Shown in pieces: positions 5,091 to 6,795 of a stretch of DNA of 6,795 nt. This DNA is from Tannerella sp. (GTDB taxonomy: Bacteria > Bacteroidota > Bacteroidia > Bacteroidales > Tannerellaceae): NCBI GenBank assembly GCA_031268395.1, contig JAIRXI010000194.1, positions 1-6,795 on the forward strand, in the 5' to 3' direction. The notes beneath the pieces are model-generated. The model had not been told where the DNA came from and did not search any database. It saw only the letters and a program-made list of their open reading frames with translations. The position numbers and the translations under genes are program-made. Every line of letters begins with the position of its first letter. The stretch's first letter is position 1.

Positions 5091-5915
5091 ATGAAAAAAA
5101 CGGTAATCGATATATGGGATTTGCAGAAGATGTTCCCGGTTTTCAAAAGCAGGCCGGGAACTTTCCTGGGAAAAAAACTGCTGAAGTGGATCAATATGGA
5201 CAAGGTAAACCGGATTCATGCCAGGTATTGTCATTTGCACGGGTCGGCGTTCACGTCGGCCATACTGTCCGATCCGATGATGGACGTGAAGTACGAGATA
5301 CACGGCGCCGAATGGCTTCATTCGCTGCCGCCCGGTGCATTTGTTACCGTATCGAACCACCCCGTCGGCTCGCTGGACGGCGTTATCCTGATTGATATTT
5401 TTGCCTCGCAGCGCGACGATTTTTGTGTAATGGCCAACGGCGTCCTGATGAAAATCGGAGCGATGAGAGACAATTTCATTTCCGTCGTTCCCCGGACAGA
5501 CCCCGAAGCCGGCCCCAACCGGGCCAATGTCAACGGCGTACGGATTGCGCTCGGACACTTGAAAGACGGACATCCGGCCGGCTTTTTTCCGGCCGGCGCC
5601 ATGTCCTTTGTCAACAAGGAAAAACAGATACGGGATTTGCCCTGGACGCACAGCGTGATCCGGCTGATTCGCAAGGCAAACGTGCCTGTTTATCCCGTTT
5701 ATTTCGACTGCCGCAATTCGCGTTTTTTCTACTGGCTGGGGAAAATCAACTGGAAACTGCGCATCCTGCGCGTGCCGTCCGAAGCGTTCAACAAACGCGG
5801 CAAAACACTGCATGTCCATATCCGTGAACCGCTTCTCCCTGCAGTCCTCCAGCGCTACAAGAATGATCATGAACTGGCCGATTTCCTGTATCATACCACC
5901 TATGGCGACCGGTGA
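5091..5915 (+). CDS. Lysophospholipid acyltransferase (PlsC-like) family protein
   Basis: The 274-residue product matches the PlsC/LPLAT superfamily, membrane-associated enzymes that move an acyl chain from acyl-ACP or acyl-CoA to a lipid hydroxyl or amine. The catalytic block is SNHPVGSLDG (88-97) with H90 and D96, that is HX5D rather than the textbook HX4D; the Gly-rich NHPxGxLDG form is one I associate with a Bacteroidetes subfamily related to the ornithine/glycine lipid acyltransferases. The substrate-binding motif is FPAGAMS (166-172), in place of FPEGTRS, and the fourth motif is VPVYPVYF (198-205). MDKVNRIHARY (36-46) is a further segment I remember from that subfamily. There is no signal peptide. 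It starts 21 bases after the CDP-alcohol transferase gene and ends the run. Whether it acylates a glycerol, serine or glycine lipid or a sphingoid is not visible. Confidence 0.88.
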   Translation: MKKTVIDIWDLQKMFPVFKSRPGTFLGKKLLKWINMDKVNRIHARYCHLHGSAFTSAILSDPMMDVKYEIHGAEWLHSLPPGAFVTVSNHPVGSLDGVILIDIFASQRDDFCVMANGVLMKIGAMRDNFISVVPRTDPEAGPNRANVNGVRIALGHLKDGHPAGFFPAGAMSFVNKEKQIRDLPWTHSVIRLIRKANVPVYPVYFDCRNSRFFYWLGKINWKLRILRVPSEAFNKRGKTLHVHIREPLLPAVLQRYKNDHELADFLYHTTYGDR

Positions 5916-5948
5916 GACACGGTTTCGGCAGATCCGTCACACCGGAGA

Positions 5949-5972
5949 TCCGATTGCCATGCAGTAATCGGA
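5949..5972. repeat. Inverted repeat after the operon (TCCGATT/AATCGGA)
   Basis: TCCGATT (5949-5955) and AATCGGA (5966-5972) form a perfect seven-pair stem around a ten-base loop, 34 bases after the acyltransferase stop codon. There is no U-tract, so it is a weak candidate for 3'-end formation or processing of the operon transcript. Confidence 0.35.
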
Positions 5973-6133
5973 GACGGGTGCATTCCAAATGGTCGCACGT
6001 TATGGTCATTTTGCCGCATCGCGACGGAACAATACCGGAAACGACCTCCGCGCACAGGGAATGTCAGCAGAAAAACGTTCCACATAAGGCGCTGTAAATA
6101 AATGATCCCGAAACGTCCATTAGCCGTTATTCC

Positions 6134-6158
6134 TCGTGTCCGGAAGAGGGCCTGCCGG
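6134..6158. repeat. Direct repeat copy A (TCGTGTCCGGAAGAGG element)
   Basis: TCGTGTCCGGAAGAGG at 6134-6149 recurs exactly at 6297-6312. With the next nine bases the match is 22 of 25, since both copies continue with three differing bases and then TGCCGG. The two copies are 163 bases apart, start to start. Confidence 0.65.
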
Positions 6159-6240
6159 TAAAAAACGGCCCGCAACGCAATATGGCCCGTTCCTGCGGGA
6201 CATGCTCATCTCCATTTGTCGGGCAATGGTTTCTATGAGG

Positions 6241-6268
6241 CGTCCTTTGAGGACGATAAAATTTTATC
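6241..6268. repeat. Small hairpin and adjoining 14-bp perfect palindrome
   Basis: CGTCCT (6241-6246) and AGGACG (6250-6255) form a six-pair hairpin with a TTG loop. Sharing its last base, GATAAAATTTTATC (6255-6268) is a perfect 14-base palindrome. The pair lies between the two direct copies of the GTCCGGAAGAGG element. A palindrome of this type can be a dimeric protein-binding site, but no known operator is recognised. Confidence 0.5.
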
Positions 6269-6296
6269 CCAACATGTCCATCAGACACTTCCTCCG

Positions 6297-6379
6297 TCGT
6301 GTCCGGAAGAGGCGTTGCCGGGACGGATTGACGGGCAGATATTCCGTTTGCTGCCGGCAGGCAGCCTCTTCTTCCGGAC
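6297..6379. repeat. Direct repeat copy B plus inverted copy, forming a large hairpin
   Basis: Copy B (6297-6321) repeats the element at 6134. GTCCGGAA (6301-6308) pairs with TTCCGGAC (6372-6379), and GAGGC (6309-6313) with GCCTC (6364-6368), leaving a TTC bulge at 6369-6371: thirteen pairs. Inside, TGCC (6316-6319) can pair with GGCA (6360-6363), or CTGCCGGCAG (6351-6360) can act as a perfect ten-base palindrome by itself. The right arm is thus an inverted third copy of the element with a three-base insertion. The hairpin stops one base before the tandem array begins. Confidence 0.6.
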
Positions 6380-6380
6380 T

Positions 6381-6795
6381 CGAAAGGTAGCTACCTGTGG
6401 GCGAAAGGCAGGTACCTGTGGGCGAAAGGTAAGTACCTATGGGCAAAAAGTAAGTACCTATGCTGGAAAGGTAAGTACCTATGCTGGAAAGGTACTACCT
6501 GTGGGCGAAAGGTAAGTACTTGTGGTGGAAAGGCAGGTACCTGTGGGCAAAAGGTAAGTACCTATGGGCAAAAGGTAAGTACCTATTGGGGAAAGGTACT
6601 ACCTGTGGGTGAAAGGTAAGTACCTGTGGTGGAAAGGCAAGTACCTATGGGCGAAAGGCAAGTACCTATTGTGGAAAGGCAAGTACCTGTGGGCGAAAGG
6701 TAAGTACCTATGGTGGAAAGGTAGGTACCTGTGGGCGAAAGGTAAGAACCTATGGTGGAAAGGTAGTTACCTGTGGGCGAAAGGTAATAACCTAA
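6381..6795. repeat. Minisatellite: 19 full units of 20-21 bp plus one partial unit, each with a short dyad
   Basis: Units of 21 bases begin at 6381, 6402, 6423, 6444, 6465, then a 20-base unit at 6486, then 6506, 6527, 6548, 6569, a 20-base unit at 6590, then 6610, 6631, 6652, 6673, 6694, 6715, 6736 and 6757; a last partial unit at 6778-6795 runs off the window, so the true array is longer. Each unit reads roughly SRAAAGG, then the dyad AGGTA-N2-TACCT (sharing its first bases), then a TGTGGG or TATGGT-type end. The two 20-base units have AGGTA-C-TACCT. Units often alternate between a C-start/GGT-end form and a G-start/GGG-end form, giving a 42-base higher period. There are no unique spacers, so it is not CRISPR. 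The right boundary is not seen. Confidence 0.93.

Larger units (their letters stand above)
5916..6380. other. Non-coding interval with palindromes and a repeated element
   Basis: These 465 bases after the operon contain no ORF I can support. The ORFs present (5912-6097, 6136-6390 and 6216-6515 on +, 5900-6175 on -) have biased composition, no SD and no recognised domain. Instead I see an inverted repeat close to the stop codon, a hairpin at 6058-6081, imperfect AACGGCCC/GGCCCGTT arms at 6164-6191, a small hairpin with an abutting palindrome at 6241-6268, and three related copies of an element containing GTCCGGAAGAGG. No hairpin with a clear T-run ends the operon, so transcription termination may be Rho-dependent or may use one of these structures. 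Confidence 0.6.

Noticed and set aside
5073..5894. 273-residue minus-strand ORF opposite the acyltransferase
   Set aside because: The + strand frame carries the HX5D and FPAG motifs and fits the operon; the antisense frame has no recognisable domain.
6058..6081. Terminator for the operon (GGAATGT/ACGTTCC hairpin)
   Set aside because: The seven-pair stem with a wobble and ten-base loop is followed by ACATAAGG, not a T-run, and lies about 140 bases past the last stop codon.
5912..6390. Small + strand ORFs 5912-6097 and 6136-6390 as genes
   Set aside because: They are Arg-rich, have no SD, use weak starts, and cross palindromic repeats; no family is recognised.
6216..6515. ORF with a heptapeptide repeat (RKVSTYG-like) over the first array units
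   Set aside because: It needs a TTG start without SD, has no recognisable N-terminal domain, and the first 20-base unit shifts the frame and ends it. The array continues in other frames, so coding is not maintained.
6381..6795. CRISPR array
   Set aside because: Units of 20-21 bases follow one another with no unique spacers, and the units themselves vary; no cas-like gene is nearby.

Overview
The window looks like a chromosomal segment of a Bacteroidales-type Bacteroidetes, with all recognisable genes on the + strand. Supporting signs are a DUF4837-family lipoprotein directly before pdxA, a TAnnTTTG-type -7 promoter box before the first gene of the run, mostly weak Shine-Dalgarno sequences, and a PD-(D/E)XK (Rpn-like) transposase-type tail at the left edge. 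The genus cannot be decided from the sequence.

Layout. Bases 1-276 hold the 3' end of a protein with a long charged coiled-coil tail, probably the C-terminus of an Rpn/PD-(D/E)XK nuclease-family protein. Bases 277-742 are non-coding and hold four successive imperfect hairpins (about 287-342, 353-398, 412-434 and 526-570), followed by a Bacteroidetes-type promoter. Bases 743-5915 are a tight six-gene run with gaps of -4 to +21 nt: a DUF4837 lipoprotein, pdxA, a nucleotidyltransferase of the glycerol-3-phosphate/phosphoethanolamine cytidylyltransferase type, a FabG-like short-chain dehydrogenase, a CDP-alcohol phosphatidyltransferase and a PlsC-type acyltransferase. Bases 5916-6380 hold no convincing gene but contain several palindromes and three related copies of a GTCCGGAAGAGG-containing element. 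Bases 6381-6795 are a minisatellite of 19 full units (17 of 21 bp, 2 of 20 bp) plus one partial unit that runs off the window.

How the genes may work together. Genes three to six read as a lipid-headgroup module. A cytidylyltransferase would make a CDP-activated polar head, a membrane CDP-alcohol phosphotransferase would move the phospho-head to a lipid alcohol, an acyltransferase would supply or remodel the acyl chain, and an SDR would reduce a keto intermediate. This resembles the Kennedy logic (CDP-head plus lipid alcohol) rather than the usual bacterial CDP-diacylglycerol route. Substrates cannot be read from the sequence. CDP-glycerol or CDP-ethanolamine as donor, and diacylglycerol or dihydroceramide as acceptor, are the options I would test first. 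PdxA makes a precursor of pyridoxal phosphate, the cofactor of serine palmitoyltransferase and of phosphatidylserine decarboxylation-independent amine metabolism only in general terms, so a functional link to lipids is speculation.

The most unusual signals are the dyad-containing tandem array at the right edge, the hairpin chain at the left, and several departures from textbook active-site spacing in the lipid enzymes: D(x)4D in the CDP-alcohol transferase, HxNH in the cytidylyltransferase and HX5D in the acyltransferase.
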